A stretch of 43,880 nucleotides of DNA, taken from Corynebacterium glucuronolyticum (lineage in GTDB: Bacteria; Actinomycetota; Actinomycetes; Mycobacteriales; Mycobacteriaceae). The stretch spans positions 1-43,880 of the forward strand of contig JALFAQ010000034.1 in the NCBI GenBank assembly GCA_022772305.1, read 5' to 3'. Positions 34,289 through 43,880 of this stretch are shown one piece after another. The notes under the pieces were generated by a model. It was not told the DNA's origin. It ran no database searches and saw nothing but the letters and a program-made list of their open reading frames with translations. Each line of letters begins with the position of its first letter. Within the stretch, counting starts at the first letter, position 1. The translations under genes were made by a program, and so were the position numbers.

Positions 34289-35554
34289 ATGGATTTTAAG
34301 AAGTTAAGCGGAAGCCTCCTGTTCCGCATCATTGTCGCCATTATCCTCGGTATAGTTGCGTCGATAGTTTTTCACGGGTCTGGATGGGGAGAGACCATCG
34401 CCCGTATTTTTGTTACATTCAACGGACTGTTCGGAAACTTCCTCGGCTTCTTCATTCCAGTCCTGATTTTTGCGCTCATTGCCCCCGCGATCGCGTCGCT
34501 GGGCCGTGGCGCCGGTAAGTGGCTGGGTATCACGACGGCGATTGCCTACATTTCGACGATCATCTCCGGCTTCATCGCCTACGGCATCTCCCTCAGCCTC
34601 TACGATTGGCTGCTCGCCGGCAATTCCACGGTCAAGGTGGACGACATCGACGAGGGCGCGCTCCAGCCGTTCTTCGAGATCGAGATGCCCGCGCCCATGG
34701 ATGTCATGACGGCGCTGCTGCTCGCGTTCACCGTCGGCGTGGCAATGACGGCCGTGAAATCCGACACGCTGTACCGTGGCTGCCAGGACCTGCAGCGCGT
34801 CATCATGCACGTGATCAGCGGTTTCATCATTCCGCTGCTGCCGATCTACATCTTCGGCATGTTTTTGTCCCTGGGCATGAACGGTAACCTCCTCAACACC
34901 CTTACCGCCTTTGGCAAGGTGCTGCTGCTCGCCGTTATTATGACGTGGGTAATCCTCATTGCCCAGTACCTCATCGCGGGTGGCATTGCCGGGAAGAACC
35001 CGTTCATCGCGCTGAAGAACATGCTGCCCGCCTATGCCACGGCGCTGGGCACCTCCTCGTCTGCTGCGACGATTCCGATTACGTACGCGGCTGCGAAGAA
35101 GAATGGTGTGACGGATGCGGTTGCTGGCTTTGTTATTCCGCTGTGTGCGACGATCCACCTGTCCGGTTCCATTCAAAAGATTGCACTGTGCTCCTTTGCC
35201 ATTGTGTACATGGATGGCATGGATATGTCCCCGGGTCTGGCCATCGGCTTCATCCTCATGCTGGGCATCTTCATGATTGCTGCTCCTGGCGTCCCCGGCG
35301 GCGCGATTATGGCTGCTGTGGGCCTGTTGCAGTCCATGCTGGGATTCAATGATGACCAGGTGGCACTGATGATTGCCGCCTACATTGCGATTGACTCCTT
35401 TGGCACTGCCTGCAACGTCACCGGTGATGGCGCGATCGCCTTGGTGGTCAACAAGTTTGCCAAGGGCGATATTCAGCGCACGGCACGCCAGGAGGAGACC
35501 TCTCCCCTGGATTACCAGTCGGAGGGGACGGCCGCCCTGTACGAGGGTAAGTAA
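34289..35554 (+). CDS. Sodium:dicarboxylate/amino acid symporter (DAACS family)
   Basis: 421-residue secondary transporter with about eight membrane segments and the two re-entrant loops of the glutamate transporter fold. The ATG at 34289 gives [20 protein letters not shown]. Hallmarks: the serine-rich loop [19 protein letters not shown] (about residues 252-270), [19 protein letters not shown] in the following helix, and the NMDGT-like region replaced by NVTGDG near the C-terminus. The last part suggests an SstT-like serine/threonine or related amino acid carrier rather than a classic DctA, but the substrate is uncertain. Divergent from the SdpI-like gene. Confidence 0.88.
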   Translation: MDFKKLSGSLLFRIIVAIILGIVASIVFHGSGWGETIARIFVTFNGLFGNFLGFFIPVLIFALIAPAIASLGRGAGKWLGITTAIAYISTIISGFIAYGISLSLYDWLLAGNSTVKVDDIDEGALQPFFEIEMPAPMDVMTALLLAFTVGVAMTAVKSDTLYRGCQDLQRVIMHVISGFIIPLLPIYIFGMFLSLGMNGNLLNTLTAFGKVLLLAVIMTWVILIAQYLIAGGIAGKNPFIALKNMLPAYATALGTSSSAATIPITYAAAKKNGVTDAVAGFVIPLCATIHLSGSIQKIALCSFAIVYMDGMDMSPGLAIGFILMLGIFMIAAPGVPGGAIMAAVGLLQSMLGFNDDQVALMIAAYIAIDSFGTACNVTGDGAIALVVNKFAKGDIQRTARQEETSPLDYQSEGTAALYEGK

Positions 35555-35588
35555 TATATTCGCGCTCCATCTACTACACTCATGGAGC

Positions 35589-38381
35589 ATGACGAATGAC
35601 TCTTTCACATACCGGTACGGCGCAGATCTTGCGCGGAAGATTGAACAGAAGTGGCAGGGGTACTGGGCGGATAATAATGTGTTCGCCGCGCCGAACCCGG
35701 TAGGTGATCTCGCAGAGCCAAATCATGAACAACTAAGCAAGCCGAAGCGGTTTGTGCAAGACATGTTCCCGTACCCCTCGGGTGCGGGCCTGCATGTCGG
35801 GCACCCGCTCGGCTATATTTCTACCGACGTGTTTGCGCGTTATAGCAGGCACAATGGTTTTAACGTGTTGCATACGTTGGGGTATGACGCGTTTGGCTTG
35901 CCGGCGGAGCAGTATGCGATTCAGACGGGGACGCATCCGCGGGAGACAACGGAGAAGAACATCCATAATATGGAGCGTCAGCTGGGGCTTCTCGGCTTGG
36001 GCCATGATAAGCGTCGCGCCATTCGCACTATTGATAAGGATTATTACCGCTGGACGCAGTGGATTTTCCTGACTATTTATAATTCGTATTTCGATGAGGC
36101 TGAGCAGAAGGCGAAGCCAGTGAGCGAGCTCCGCGAGCAGCTGACCGCGGAGGGCACGCATTCCGCGCAGGAGATCGAGGACATCATCGATGATAAGCGC
36201 CTGGTCTACCGCACGAAGTCGCTGGTCAATTGGTGTCCGGGTCTGGGTACGGTGCTCGCGAACGAGGAGGTCACGGCCGAGGGCCGCTCGGAGCGCGGTA
36301 ATTTCCCGGTCTTCCGCAAGGAGCTCTCCCAGTGGATGATGCGCATCACGGCCTACGGTGACAGGCTTATCGACGACTTGGATCTGCTGGACTGGCCGGA
36401 AAAGGTCAAGTCCATGCAGCGCAACTGGATTGGTCGGTCCACGGGCGCTGAGGTCGATTTCACCATCAGCACCGACAAAGCGGAGGAGAAGGTCTCGGTC
36501 TACACTACCCGCCCGGACACGTTGTTCGGTGCGACGTATATGGTCCTCTCCCCCGAGCATCCGCTCGTCGATAAGCTTGTCGACGACCATCCGTATGCGG
36601 AGGGGACGGATGAGCGCTGGACTTTCGGTGCGCACACACCGAAGGAAGCGGTGGCCACGTACCGAGAGGAGATCGCCGCCAAGTCTGATCTGGAGCGTCA
36701 GGAGAACAAGGAGAAGACGGGTGTTTACCTGGGCGTTACCGCTACCAACCCGCTGAGCAAGAAGGACGTTCCGGTTTTTATTTCCGATTATGTCCTTATG
36801 GGTTACGGCACGGGTGCGATTATGGCTGTGCCTGCTCACGATACGCGTGATTATGAGTTTGCTATGGTCTTTGGCCTGCCGATTGTGGAGGTGCTGAAGG
36901 GCGGCAACATTGCCGAGGAGGCGTTCACCGGTGACGGTGAGCATGTTAATTCCCAGTTCCTTGATGGCATGAATAAAGAGGACGGCATCGCCGCCGCTAT
37001 CGAGAGGCTCGAGAAGGATGGTACGGGTCGCGCAAAGAAGCAGTACAAGCTGCGCGATTGGCTGTTTGCCCGGCAGCGTTACTGGGGTGAGCCGTTCCCC
37101 ATCGTGTATGACGATGAGGGTCATGCCCACGCCCTGCCGGAGGAGATGCTCCCGGTGGAGCTGCCGGATGTGGAGGATTACAAGCCTGTTACCGCTGATC
37201 CGAATGATCGTGATTCGGAGCCGCACCCACCGCTGGCGAAGGCAACGGATTGGGTCAATGTGACCCTTGACCTGGGCGATGGCCCGAAGCATTACCGTCG
37301 CGATACGAACGTCATGCCGCAGTGGGCAGGTTCCTCCTGGTACCAGCTCCGCTATATCGATCCTACTAATGATGATCGGTTCGTCGATTTGGAGAACGAG
37401 CGTTACTGGACGGGCCCGCAAGACGAGGCGGATTGTGGTGGCGTCGATCTCTACGTCGGTGGTGTCGAGCACGCGGTGTTGCACCTGCTCTACTCCCGTT
37501 TCTGGCATAAGGTGCTGTTCGATCTGGGGTATGTTTCCTCCCGCGAGCCGTACCGCAAGCTCTTCAACCAGGGCTATATCCAGGCGTATGCCTACACGGA
37601 TAGGCGCGGTGTGTACGTTCCGGCGGCGGAGGTTGAGGAGAAGGACGGAAAGTTCTTCTACCAGAGCGAAGAGGTCAATCAGGAGTACGGCAAGATGGGC
37701 AAGTCGCTCAAGAATGCGGTCTCTCCGGATCAAGTCTGTGAGGATTACGGTGCCGATACGCTGCGTCTTTATGAGATGAGCATGGGTCCGCTGGATATGT
37801 CTCGTCCGTGGGCGACGAAGGATGTCATCGGTTCGCATCGTTTCCTGCAGCGCGTGTGGCGTCTCGTCGTCGATGAATCCACTGGTGAGCCGGTGTTTAC
37901 GGAGGATGAGCTGACGGAGGATGACGAGAAGGCTCTGCATCGCACGATCGCGGGTGTCCGTGATGATTATGAGCATCTGCGTATCAACACGGTTGCCGCG
38001 AAGCTCATCGAGTTCACGAATCACCTGACCAAGGCGCATGCGGGTGGCGCGCCGCGGGCGGCTGTCGAGCCGCTGGCGGTCATGCTCTCCCCCATCGCGC
38101 CGCACATCGCTGAGGAACTCTGGTCGCGCCTCGGTCACGACGGTGGCATCACGTACGTCCCGTTCCCGTCGTTTGACGAGTCTCAGCTTGTCGACGACTC
38201 GGTGGAGCTTCCCGTCCAGGTCAACGGTAAAGTTCGCGCTCACATCACCGTTGTGGTCAACGCGGCGAAGGACGCAGTTGTGGCTGCAGCGCGCGACGCG
38301 GCTGTCTCGCATATCGAGGGGAAGCGTGTGGTGAAGGAGATTGTTGTTCCAGGCCGGTTGGTTAATCTGGTCGTGGTTTAG
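35589..38381 (+). CDS. leuS: Leucyl-tRNA synthetase
   Basis: 930-residue class I aminoacyl-tRNA synthetase. The ATG at 35589 gives [27 protein letters not shown] motif as [13 protein letters not shown] (about residue 68), editing domain (CP1) with [22 protein letters not shown] and [17 protein letters not shown], and the KMSKS loop as [13 protein letters not shown]. The catalytic [17 protein letters not shown] follows. The KMSKS serine is replaced by Gly, which is tolerated in many bacterial LeuRS. The start sits very close to a GGAG, and TACACT (35575-35580) may be a -10. The minus strand of this gene carries a long open frame that is a shadow. Confidence 0.97.
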   Translation: MTNDSFTYRYGADLARKIEQKWQGYWADNNVFAAPNPVGDLAEPNHEQLSKPKRFVQDMFPYPSGAGLHVGHPLGYISTDVFARYSRHNGFNVLHTLGYDAFGLPAEQYAIQTGTHPRETTEKNIHNMERQLGLLGLGHDKRRAIRTIDKDYYRWTQWIFLTIYNSYFDEAEQKAKPVSELREQLTAEGTHSAQEIEDIIDDKRLVYRTKSLVNWCPGLGTVLANEEVTAEGRSERGNFPVFRKELSQWMMRITAYGDRLIDDLDLLDWPEKVKSMQRNWIGRSTGAEVDFTISTDKAEEKVSVYTTRPDTLFGATYMVLSPEHPLVDKLVDDHPYAEGTDERWTFGAHTPKEAVATYREEIAAKSDLERQENKEKTGVYLGVTATNPLSKKDVPVFISDYVLMGYGTGAIMAVPAHDTRDYEFAMVFGLPIVEVLKGGNIAEEAFTGDGEHVNSQFLDGMNKEDGIAAAIERLEKDGTGRAKKQYKLRDWLFARQRYWGEPFPIVYDDEGHAHALPEEMLPVELPDVEDYKPVTADPNDRDSEPHPPLAKATDWVNVTLDLGDGPKHYRRDTNVMPQWAGSSWYQLRYIDPTNDDRFVDLENERYWTGPQDEADCGGVDLYVGGVEHAVLHLLYSRFWHKVLFDLGYVSSREPYRKLFNQGYIQAYAYTDRRGVYVPAAEVEEKDGKFFYQSEEVNQEYGKMGKSLKNAVSPDQVCEDYGADTLRLYEMSMGPLDMSRPWATKDVIGSHRFLQRVWRLVVDESTGEPVFTEDELTEDDEKALHRTIAGVRDDYEHLRINTVAAKLIEFTNHLTKAHAGGAPRAAVEPLAVMLSPIAPHIAEELWSRLGHDGGITYVPFPSFDESQLVDDSVELPVQVNGKVRAHITVVVNAAKDAVVAAARDAAVSHIEGKRVVKEIVVPGRLVNLVVV

Positions 38382-38661
38382 CGGTTTCTTTTCTTCTGTG
38401 GCTCTTCTGTGGCGGACACCCTTGTTTTCGCGTATCGAGGGACAAGTCCGGTGAAAATTAGCGTTTCTAAGGATGGTTTCAGCAAAATATCATGGAGTGT
38501 TGAGACACTTATGAAAAACGGATGGGAATCACATCTTCCAGTGTTAAAAAATCCAGGGAACAGCTACAATGAGAACCAAAATTGACGAGCTGGCATCAGG
38601 CTATTTAGTTACGAGAAACAAAATGACTAGTCAGCTGCTACAAAATACGAAGGATAAAGTC
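38382..38661. promoter_or_regulatory. Intergenic region and surface protein promoter
   Basis: AT-rich 280 bases. TTGACG (38582-38587) with an 18-base spacer to TAGTTA (38606-38611) is a candidate promoter for the surface protein; TACAAT (38565-38570) is another -10 candidate. AAGGA (38650-38654), 7 bases ahead of the ATG, is the ribosome site. A 44-codon frame from GTG 38451 to 38585 has no ribosome site and no recognised similarity. Confidence 0.45.
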
Positions 38662-41600
38662 ATGAAGTATAAGCCAAAGGGTTTTTCCATTGCGGCTGCA
38701 GCCATGTCGCTGACGATGATCCTGCCGGGTGTGGTTCCGGTTCAGCTTCCTCAGGCGATTGCACAGACTGCCGATGCTAGTTCTCCGGCGACTCCCTCGG
38801 CCGCGGTCGATAGCATCGCGGAAAGTTTTTACGCGAGTGCGGTTGATTCTCCTGGTAAAACCAATGCTCAGGGAACGGTCAACGGCACGGTAGTCCAGTT
38901 GCAGACTATTCCTTCTGTGTGGATCAAAGATACGGTACGTGCCGGTAAGCCGATGGGCGGTATTGAGGTCTACGCTAAGTGGACAGAAAAAGAAGGAAAC
39001 GGCCAGATTTCCTCACCGTTGTATAAGACGACGACGAATGAGGATGGCACCTACTCTATCAATATGAAGCCGTTCCTGGATGCAAGCGGGAAGAAGCATG
39101 AGTTTAAGGCCAATCCGCTGGCTGGGGTGGAGCAGAAGCTCCAGTTGTGGTTTAGGGCGCCTGAGGGGATGGAGCTTTTCTGGGGGTATGGATACCGTCC
39201 GGTTCCGGATGGGATTGTGGTGGATACCACCGGTGGTGCGGATTGGACCGGCTCTAAGGTCGCCAATGCCAATGCTGTGCTGCGGAAAAAAGATGATCCT
39301 TCGCTACCCAATCACAAGCCGCGGGATCAGTGGACTGTACAGTCTCCGGAAAACATGAAGGGCAACAATGGTGACATCAGTGGTCGCGTGTACTGGAACT
39401 GGGTACAGGGTGTTGGTTCGCTGCGCTGGCAGGATGTGAATAACCCGGTCTATGACCGGGGTGTTCCGGGGGTAGAGGTGGTTGCCTCGTATCTGTCTGA
39501 TAAGGCCATTTCGGAGATTGTTAACTATCACCAGCAGAACAAGAATTCCTTGTTTAATGGTCACGATCTGCGTGGTTCCAATTGGACGTATGACGATGCT
39601 GTGACGCTGAATAACTGGATTATGGAGCAGATCAAGTCCAATCCGGACTGGATCGCGGAAACCGTTGCTGCGAAGACGGATGAAAAGGGTAAGTACAAGA
39701 TCCGCTTTAACGGCACCTATGGCAAGGACAACCGCACGCCAGGATCCGTTGGTGATAAGGCTGGCACTGTTGCGGGTAGTCCCAACGAGGGTGGCTGGAC
39801 CAATGATGTGTTTGGCAAGGATACGAAGCATGTCAACTGGGATTGGATGTATGTCAGTGTCCCGGATATGCCTCATGTCGCCGGTATAACCACCCCGTTC
39901 CGTGATGAGTTGTGGGGCGGTTCTAATTTCGCGGCTAATGATCCATTTGGGACGGGCAATCTCATTAGTTCAAGTTCTGTCCAGAATCTGGTAAATGAGT
40001 ATTTTTCCCAGGTCAACATCGCTGCTCTGACGCCGCATTCGACCTTTGATGTGCTCGAGTACGATACGCGGACGAATTTTGCCTCGCCGGGGACGAAGGT
40101 AGATACGGGTGCGTCTGGGTGGCCTGCGCAGCCGGATCAGGAGTACCGGATCTCGTGGATGTCCTCAAACGCGAATCCGAAGAATCCTGGTCTGCCGGAG
40201 TGCGAGGTCGTCGCAGATAAGAATGGCCTGCTTCCTTCTTGCCCGATCGAAGTGCCGAAGGATCTGGATGAGATCGTCACCTATACGGCGACCCTGTATG
40301 CGCTCACCGAAGACGGCGATATAATCACGATGGGTGTGGATAGTTTTACGGCGATTCCGGCGAAGTTGCACACCCCAGTTGGTGAGGTAAATAAGCCTTA
40401 TCCCCTTCCCTCTCCGGCAAACCCGGTGAATAAGCAGGATCCGGAGCGGGTCGAGGGTTTCATGGAGGTGCCGACGTCGATCGGGCCTTCGGAAGTGAAA
40501 TGGTCGTACGAGCTGGATCCGTCTACTCCTCTGCCTGACGGTTTGTCCTTGGATCCAGAGTCCGGGACGATTAACGGTACGCCGACAGAGTATGGTACCT
40601 TCCCGGTGAAGGTGACGGCTGTGGGGACAATTCCCGCAGCGTCAGGTAATCCGAAACAGGTGCGCGTGAGCGCGACTAATGACCTTATCGTCGGCAAGAC
40701 GACGATGCTGGATTACACCTATGCTGAGGGTGAAAAGGCGACAAAGCCGATCAGTGTGATTGGTCTCCCCAAGGGGGTAACTGCGACGAATTTCCGGCCT
40801 GGCCCGGATTTCCCAGCTGGTTTCTCGCTTTCTGAGGATGGTCAGTTGACGGTGGATGAGACGGCAAAGGCCGGCACGTATCCGAACGTCAACGTGACTT
40901 TTGATGTTGTTGATAACGATGGTGTTTTGCACACGATTACGGCATCCGGCAAGGTTGTCGTCGTTGAGGATCCGGCCCTGCATCCGCAGGATCGAGATAA
41001 GTTCACGCCGCAGGTGAGTGCGGAGACCCCGGCCGTTGAGCAGGGCGGGCAGATCACTACGAAGCCGTTGAGTTTCGATGATCCAACAACGTCGGATACT
41101 GTTGAGACCGCTCCGCCGAATACCCGTTTTGATATGCCTGATGCGGCCGCTCTGAAGAATGAGTTCCCTGATGCGCAGCCTGCTCCGGATTGGGTGACGG
41201 TGAACCCGGATGGTTCAGTTACCGCGAACCCACCGGTGGATCAGGAACCTGGTATCTATAGGATTCCGGTGCGCACTCTCTATCCGGATGGTTCCTCGGA
41301 GATTGTCCTTGTGCCGATTAAGGTGACGGAGCGTACTCCGGATGCGGATCGCTTCAAGCCGCGGTACGGGTCAACTCCGACAGAGGTGGCCCAGGTTTCC
41401 CGTGGCACGGTGGGGAAGCCGAGTTTCGATGATCCAGCTACCCAGGATGTGCAGGAGGAGGCTCCTCGTAACACGGTATTTGGTCCGGCACCGGATACAC
41501 CCGCGTGGGTGGAGGTTGATCCGGCTACGGGTGCGTTGACGCTGCGCCCGGATGCGAAGGTGGATGTCGGTGATTATAAGGTTCCAGTTTTGGTGACCTA

Positions 41601-43880
41601 TCCTGACACGTCTACGGCGACGATTACTGCTCCTGTCCGCGTGACGGAGAAGGTTTTGACGCTGGCTGAGGCACGTGTTCCGCAGTATCCGCAGGCTACA
41701 GAGGTTGCGGCGAAGGGTAAGGCGGAGATTCCGGTCACCTTTGATCTGCCCAATACGGCGGAGACGGAGACGATGCCGAAGGGGACGGTGTTTTCTTTGG
41801 GGCCGGATACTCCTTCCTGGGCACAGATCGATAAAGATACGGGTGTGATTACCGTTGAGCCTGGTCGGGAGACAGAGGCGAAGGATTATTCGCTGCCTGT
41901 TGTTGTTACGTATCCGGATAATTCGGTAGATAACGTCAGTGTTCCGGTGAAGGTTACTCCGCATGTGACAGATGCGGAGAGGAATTTAGCTGCGTATCCG
42001 GGTGAGGCGGCGGTTGCTCCTAAGGGTGTGCCCACGGTCGTTCCTGCGCCAACGCTTGTCGACGGCTCCCCCGTACCGAAGGATTCTTCGTTTAAGCTCG
42101 GCCCGGATGCTCCTTCCTGGGCACAGGTGGATCCGGTTACGGGTGCAGTGACTGTTCAGCCTGGGCCGGATGTCCCTCCGAAGGATTACACCATCCCGGT
42201 TGTTCTTACCTATCCGGATGGTTCGACGCAGACTATTCAGGCTCCTGTCACCGTTGCCCCGCTTGCAGATGCGGTCCATCCACGATACCCGTCGTCTGTG
42301 ACCACAGTACCGGCTGGTTCGCAGGACAGTGTTGCTGCGCCGAGTTTTGATGATCCTTCCACTCCAGATGTGGAGACGGTTCCTGCAGGTACTACCTTTG
42401 CTAAGGGCACAGGAGACACAGGAGACAAGGTGCCTGAGTGGGCAGTGGTGGATCCGCAAACAGGTGCGTTGACGCTGAAGCCTGGTGTAGAGGTTGCTCC
42501 GGGTGATTACACGGTGCCTGTTGTTGCGACCTACCCGGATGGTTCGCAGTTGACGGTGAATGTACCCGTGAAGGTAAGTCCGCGGATCACCGATGCGCAG
42601 AAGGATCAGGCCTATTATCCGGTGGCGAATACCCAGGTGCAGGCTGGCAGTAAGGCGACAGTTGCACCTCCCACCTTTGCCTCTGGGAGCACTCCGCAGG
42701 GTGCCTCGTTCGCTCCTGGGGATGGTGCACCTGAGTGGGTGACAGTCGATCCGCAGACTGGCGAGGTCACTGCCCGTCCTCCGCGTGATCTGGCACCAGA
42801 TGATTACACAATTCCGGTGAAGGTTACCTATCCGGATGGTTCGAGCGAGATTGTCAATGTGCCTTTTACAGTGACGGCAGCTCCCAAGGATGCGGCTCTG
42901 CATGACCCGTACTATCCGGCCAAGGATATTACTGTTCAGGCTGGTGAGCAGGCGAAGGGTGAAGCCCCGAGTTTCGATGACCCAGTTACGGCGGACAAGG
43001 TAGAGACGGCTCCGGCGGGAACGACATTCTCTCTCGGGCCGGATGCTCCGAGTTGGGCTGAGGTTGATCCGCAGTCGGGTGCGGTTACCGTGACTCCCCC
43101 GTCGGATACAACACCGCAGAACTATGAGATTCCGGTTGTTGTTACCTATCCGGATCAGTCCACAGATAAGACGACGGTAGCTGTCGTTGTCACCCCGCCT
43201 AAGAAGCAGGCGGAGGAGTATCAGCCGGTCTACGATACAGTGCCGGTGACCACCCAGGGTGAGGTTACGGCCGTCCCTGCCCCACAGGGTGAGGCTGGGA
43301 ATCCGTTGCCTGCCGCGACGACGTATAAGGCTGCTCCTGATACGCCGCCGTGGGTGAAAGTTAATCCGGATGGATCGCTCTCGGTCGAGCCGGATGAGAG
43401 CGTGGAGCCGGGTACCCATAACGTTCCTGTTGTGGTGACCTATCCGGATCAGTCCACGGAAACAATCAAGGTTCCGCTTCGGATTGCTCCAAAGGTAACG
43501 CCGGTGGAGATTCCGGATAGTGCGAAGTACCAGCCAATTGCGCCAGCAAGTACTGACGTTACAGCCGGTTCCACGGCTACGGTTCCTGCTCCGACGTGGG
43601 TGGATGGTACTGCACCTGCAGGTGCCGCGAGGTATGAACTGGGCGCGGATGCCCCCTCGTGGGTAACCGTGAATCCGGACGGTTCTTTGTCCCTGAAGCC
43701 GGATGCATCCGTCGAGCCCGGTACCGTTTTGGTGCCTGTCGATGTCGTCTATCCCGATGGCACGAAGGATACGTTCTACGCGCCGGTAACGGTAATGGCC
43801 AAGGTGCCTACGGCACAGACTGCGGAGCCTCGCTACAAGGCAAACGTTACTGCAGTTCAGGCTGGACAAACGGCAAACCC
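38662..43880 (+). CDS. Large secreted surface protein with Rib-like repeats (3' end beyond window)
   Basis: At least 1739 residues, open at the right edge. Signal peptide MKYKPKGFSIAAAAMSLTMI..., likely cut after AIA (residue 34). Residues about 65-560 form a non-repeated adhesin-like region with carboxypeptidase-regulatory/SdrD-like strands (AGKPMGGIEVYAKW, DGTYSINMKPF, RGVPGVEVVASYL, DEKGKYKIRF) and one probable disulfide (Cys 514-527). An Ig-like putative-Ig segment follows (about 614-660, PDGLSLDPESGTINGTPTEYG). From about residue 773 to the edge there are at least nine Rib/alpha-like repeats of 99-120 residues. A C-terminal LPxTG or membrane anchor would be expected beyond the window. 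Role: probably cell-surface adhesin or stalk. The gene is divergent in base and codon character from the replication genes. Confidence 0.9.
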   Translation, partial: MKYKPKGFSIAAAAMSLTMILPGVVPVQLPQAIAQTADASSPATPSAAVDSIAESFYASAVDSPGKTNAQGTVNGTVVQLQTIPSVWIKDTVRAGKPMGGIEVYAKWTEKEGNGQISSPLYKTTTNEDGTYSINMKPFLDASGKKHEFKANPLAGVEQKLQLWFRAPEGMELFWGYGYRPVPDGIVVDTTGGADWTGSKVANANAVLRKKDDPSLPNHKPRDQWTVQSPENMKGNNGDISGRVYWNWVQGVGSLRWQDVNNPVYDRGVPGVEVVASYLSDKAISEIVNYHQQNKNSLFNGHDLRGSNWTYDDAVTLNNWIMEQIKSNPDWIAETVAAKTDEKGKYKIRFNGTYGKDNRTPGSVGDKAGTVAGSPNEGGWTNDVFGKDTKHVNWDWMYVSVPDMPHVAGITTPFRDELWGGSNFAANDPFGTGNLISSSSVQNLVNEYFSQVNIAALTPHSTFDVLEYDTRTNFASPGTKVDTGASGWPAQPDQEYRISWMSSNANPKNPGLPECEVVADKNGLLPSCPIEVPKDLDEIVTYTATLYALTEDGDIITMGVDSFTAIPAKLHTPVGEVNKPYPLPSPANPVNKQDPERVEGFMEVPTSIGPSEVKWSYELDPSTPLPDGLSLDPESGTINGTPTEYGTFPVKVTAVGTIPAASGNPKQVRVSATNDLIVGKTTMLDYTYAEGEKATKPISVIGLPKGVTATNFRPGPDFPAGFSLSEDGQLTVDETAKAGTYPNVNVTFDVVDNDGVLHTITASGKVVVVEDPALHPQDRDKFTPQVSAETPAVEQGGQITTKPLSFDDPTTSDTVETAPPNTRFDMPDAAALKNEFPDAQPAPDWVTVNPDGSVTANPPVDQEPGIYRIPVRTLYPDGSSEIVLVPIKVTERTPDADRFKPRYGSTPTEVAQVSRGTVGKPSFDDPATQDVQEEAPRNTVFGPAPDTPAWVEVDPATGALTLRPDAKVDVGDYKVPVLVTYPDTSTATITAPVRVTEKVLTLAEARVPQYPQATEVAAKGKAEIPVTFDLPNTAETETMPKGTVFSLGPDTPSWAQIDKDTGVITVEPGRETEAKDYSLPVVVTYPDNSVDNVSVPVKVTPHVTDAERNLAAYPGEAAVAPKGVPTVVPAPTLVDGSPVPKDSSFKLGPDAPSWAQVDPVTGAVTVQPGPDVPPKDYTIPVVLTYPDGSTQTIQAPVTVAPLADAVHPRYPSSVTTVPAGSQDSVAAPSFDDPSTPDVETVPAGTTFAKGTGDTGDKVPEWAVVDPQTGALTLKPGVEVAPGDYTVPVVATYPDGSQLTVNVPVKVSPRITDAQKDQAYYPVANTQVQAGSKATVAPPTFASGSTPQGASFAPGDGAPEWVTVDPQTGEVTARPPRDLAPDDYTIPVKVTYPDGSSEIVNVPFTVTAAPKDAALHDPYYPAKDITVQAGEQAKGEAPSFDDPVTADKVETAPAGTTFSLGPDAPSWAEVDPQSGAVTVTPPSDTTPQNYEIPVVVTYPDQSTDKTTVAVVVTPPKKQAEEYQPVYDTVPVTTQGEVTAVPAPQGEAGNPLPAATTYKAAPDTPPWVKVNPDGSLSVEPDESVEPGTHNVPVVVTYPDQSTETIKVPLRIAPKVTPVEIPDSAKYQPIAPASTDVTAGSTATVPAPTWVDGTAPAGAARYELGADAPSWVTVNPDGSLSLKPDASVEPGTVLVPVDVVYPDGTKDTFYAPVTVMAKVPTAQTAEPRYKANVTAVQAGQTAN
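40978..43880 (+). repeat. Protein-level tandem repeats of the surface protein
   Basis: Repeat units begin near 40978, 41338, 41656, 41968, 42265, 42589, 42886, 43204, 43498 and 43807 (the last cut by the edge). Each begins with a DA-type helix start (ADAVHPRYP, TDAQKDQAYYP), has GTTFxLGPDAPSWxxVDPxTG in the middle, and ends with VPVVVTYPDGSxxxVxVPVxV. YPD(G/N/Q/T)S is present in every complete unit. Units differ strongly in DNA sequence, so they are old, diverged duplications rather than recent slippage. Confidence 0.88.

Noticed and set aside
35733..38312. 859-codon open frame on the minus strand across leuS
   Set aside because: It lies fully antisense to leuS, which has complete family motifs in the plus frame. 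The antisense translation is Arg/Leu/Ile-rich without any recognisable domain and arises from the codon bias of leuS.
38451..38585. 44-codon frame before the surface protein gene
   Set aside because: GTG start without a ribosome site, ordinary composition, no recognised family. Likely chance.
41986..43869. 627-codon minus-strand open frame across the repeat region, and two shorter ones (39304-39876, 41371-41964)
   Set aside because: Antisense to the surface protein. Long because the repeats have uniform codon patterns; the products are rich in Arg, Ile and Asn with no membrane or domain logic.

Overview
The window is the chromosomal origin region of an actinobacterium, almost certainly a Corynebacterium. 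The evidence is the gene order: gyrB, a DciA-like gene, recF, dnaN, oriC and dnaA run leftward, and rpmH, rnpA, yidD, yidC, rsmG, parA and parB run rightward. These are followed by the Corynebacteriales block of the Rv3916c-like gene, cwlM, trxA, trxB, sigM, murJ with a pseudokinase tail, the DUF6049 gene, a Nudix gene and pcnA. The DNA is moderately GC-rich, GTG starts are common, and a 15-codon trp leader with three Trp codons is present. All calls come from reading the sequence; no database search was run.

Layout. 1-5375: minus-strand replication genes (gyrB is cut by the window edge) and oriC, which has seven perfect DnaA boxes between dnaN and dnaA. A frameshifted remnant of an EamA/DMT transporter sits between the boxes and dnaA. 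5386-9210: dnaA, then the rightward ribosomal protein/RNase P/membrane insertase cluster, closed by a strong terminator. 9249-12915: rsmG-parA-parB and the Rv3916c-like gene, bracketed by two direct copies of an intergenic repeat that ends in the same hairpin. 13088-22821: cell wall and redox block (cwlM, trxA, trxB, sigM, murJ, DUF6049, Nudix). A BCCT transporter relic with in-frame deletions lies between trxB and sigM, where mycobacteria carry the SigM anti-sigma gene. 22859-27558: pcnA, yqgE, an AzlCD (BrnFE-like) exporter pair, and a convergent Rieske lipoprotein/BASS transporter/small protein operon.

27919-33628: a tryptophan operon (leader peptide and attenuator, trpE, trpG, trpCF, trpB, trpA) that lacks trpD. 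Two perfect ParB-binding parS cores lie inside trpG and trpCF, and a one-mismatch site lies in trpE, so the operon probably doubles as the centromere-like ParB loading region for the parAB genes about 19 kb away. 33709-38381: an SdpI-like membrane protein, a DAACS-family symporter with a probable leaderless promoter, and leuS. 38662 to the end: a very large secreted surface protein, open at the right edge, with an N-terminal region of prealbumin-like/SdrD-like character and at least nine diverged Rib-like repeats of about 100 residues carrying YPDG-type motifs.

The points most worth checking are the parS sites embedded in trp genes, the missing trpD, the two transporter relics (one inside the origin region), the repeats flanking parAB, a 22-bp tandem array ahead of murJ, and a long inverted repeat downstream of trpA. 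I did not find CRISPR arrays, tRNA or rRNA genes, insertion sequences or prophage genes.
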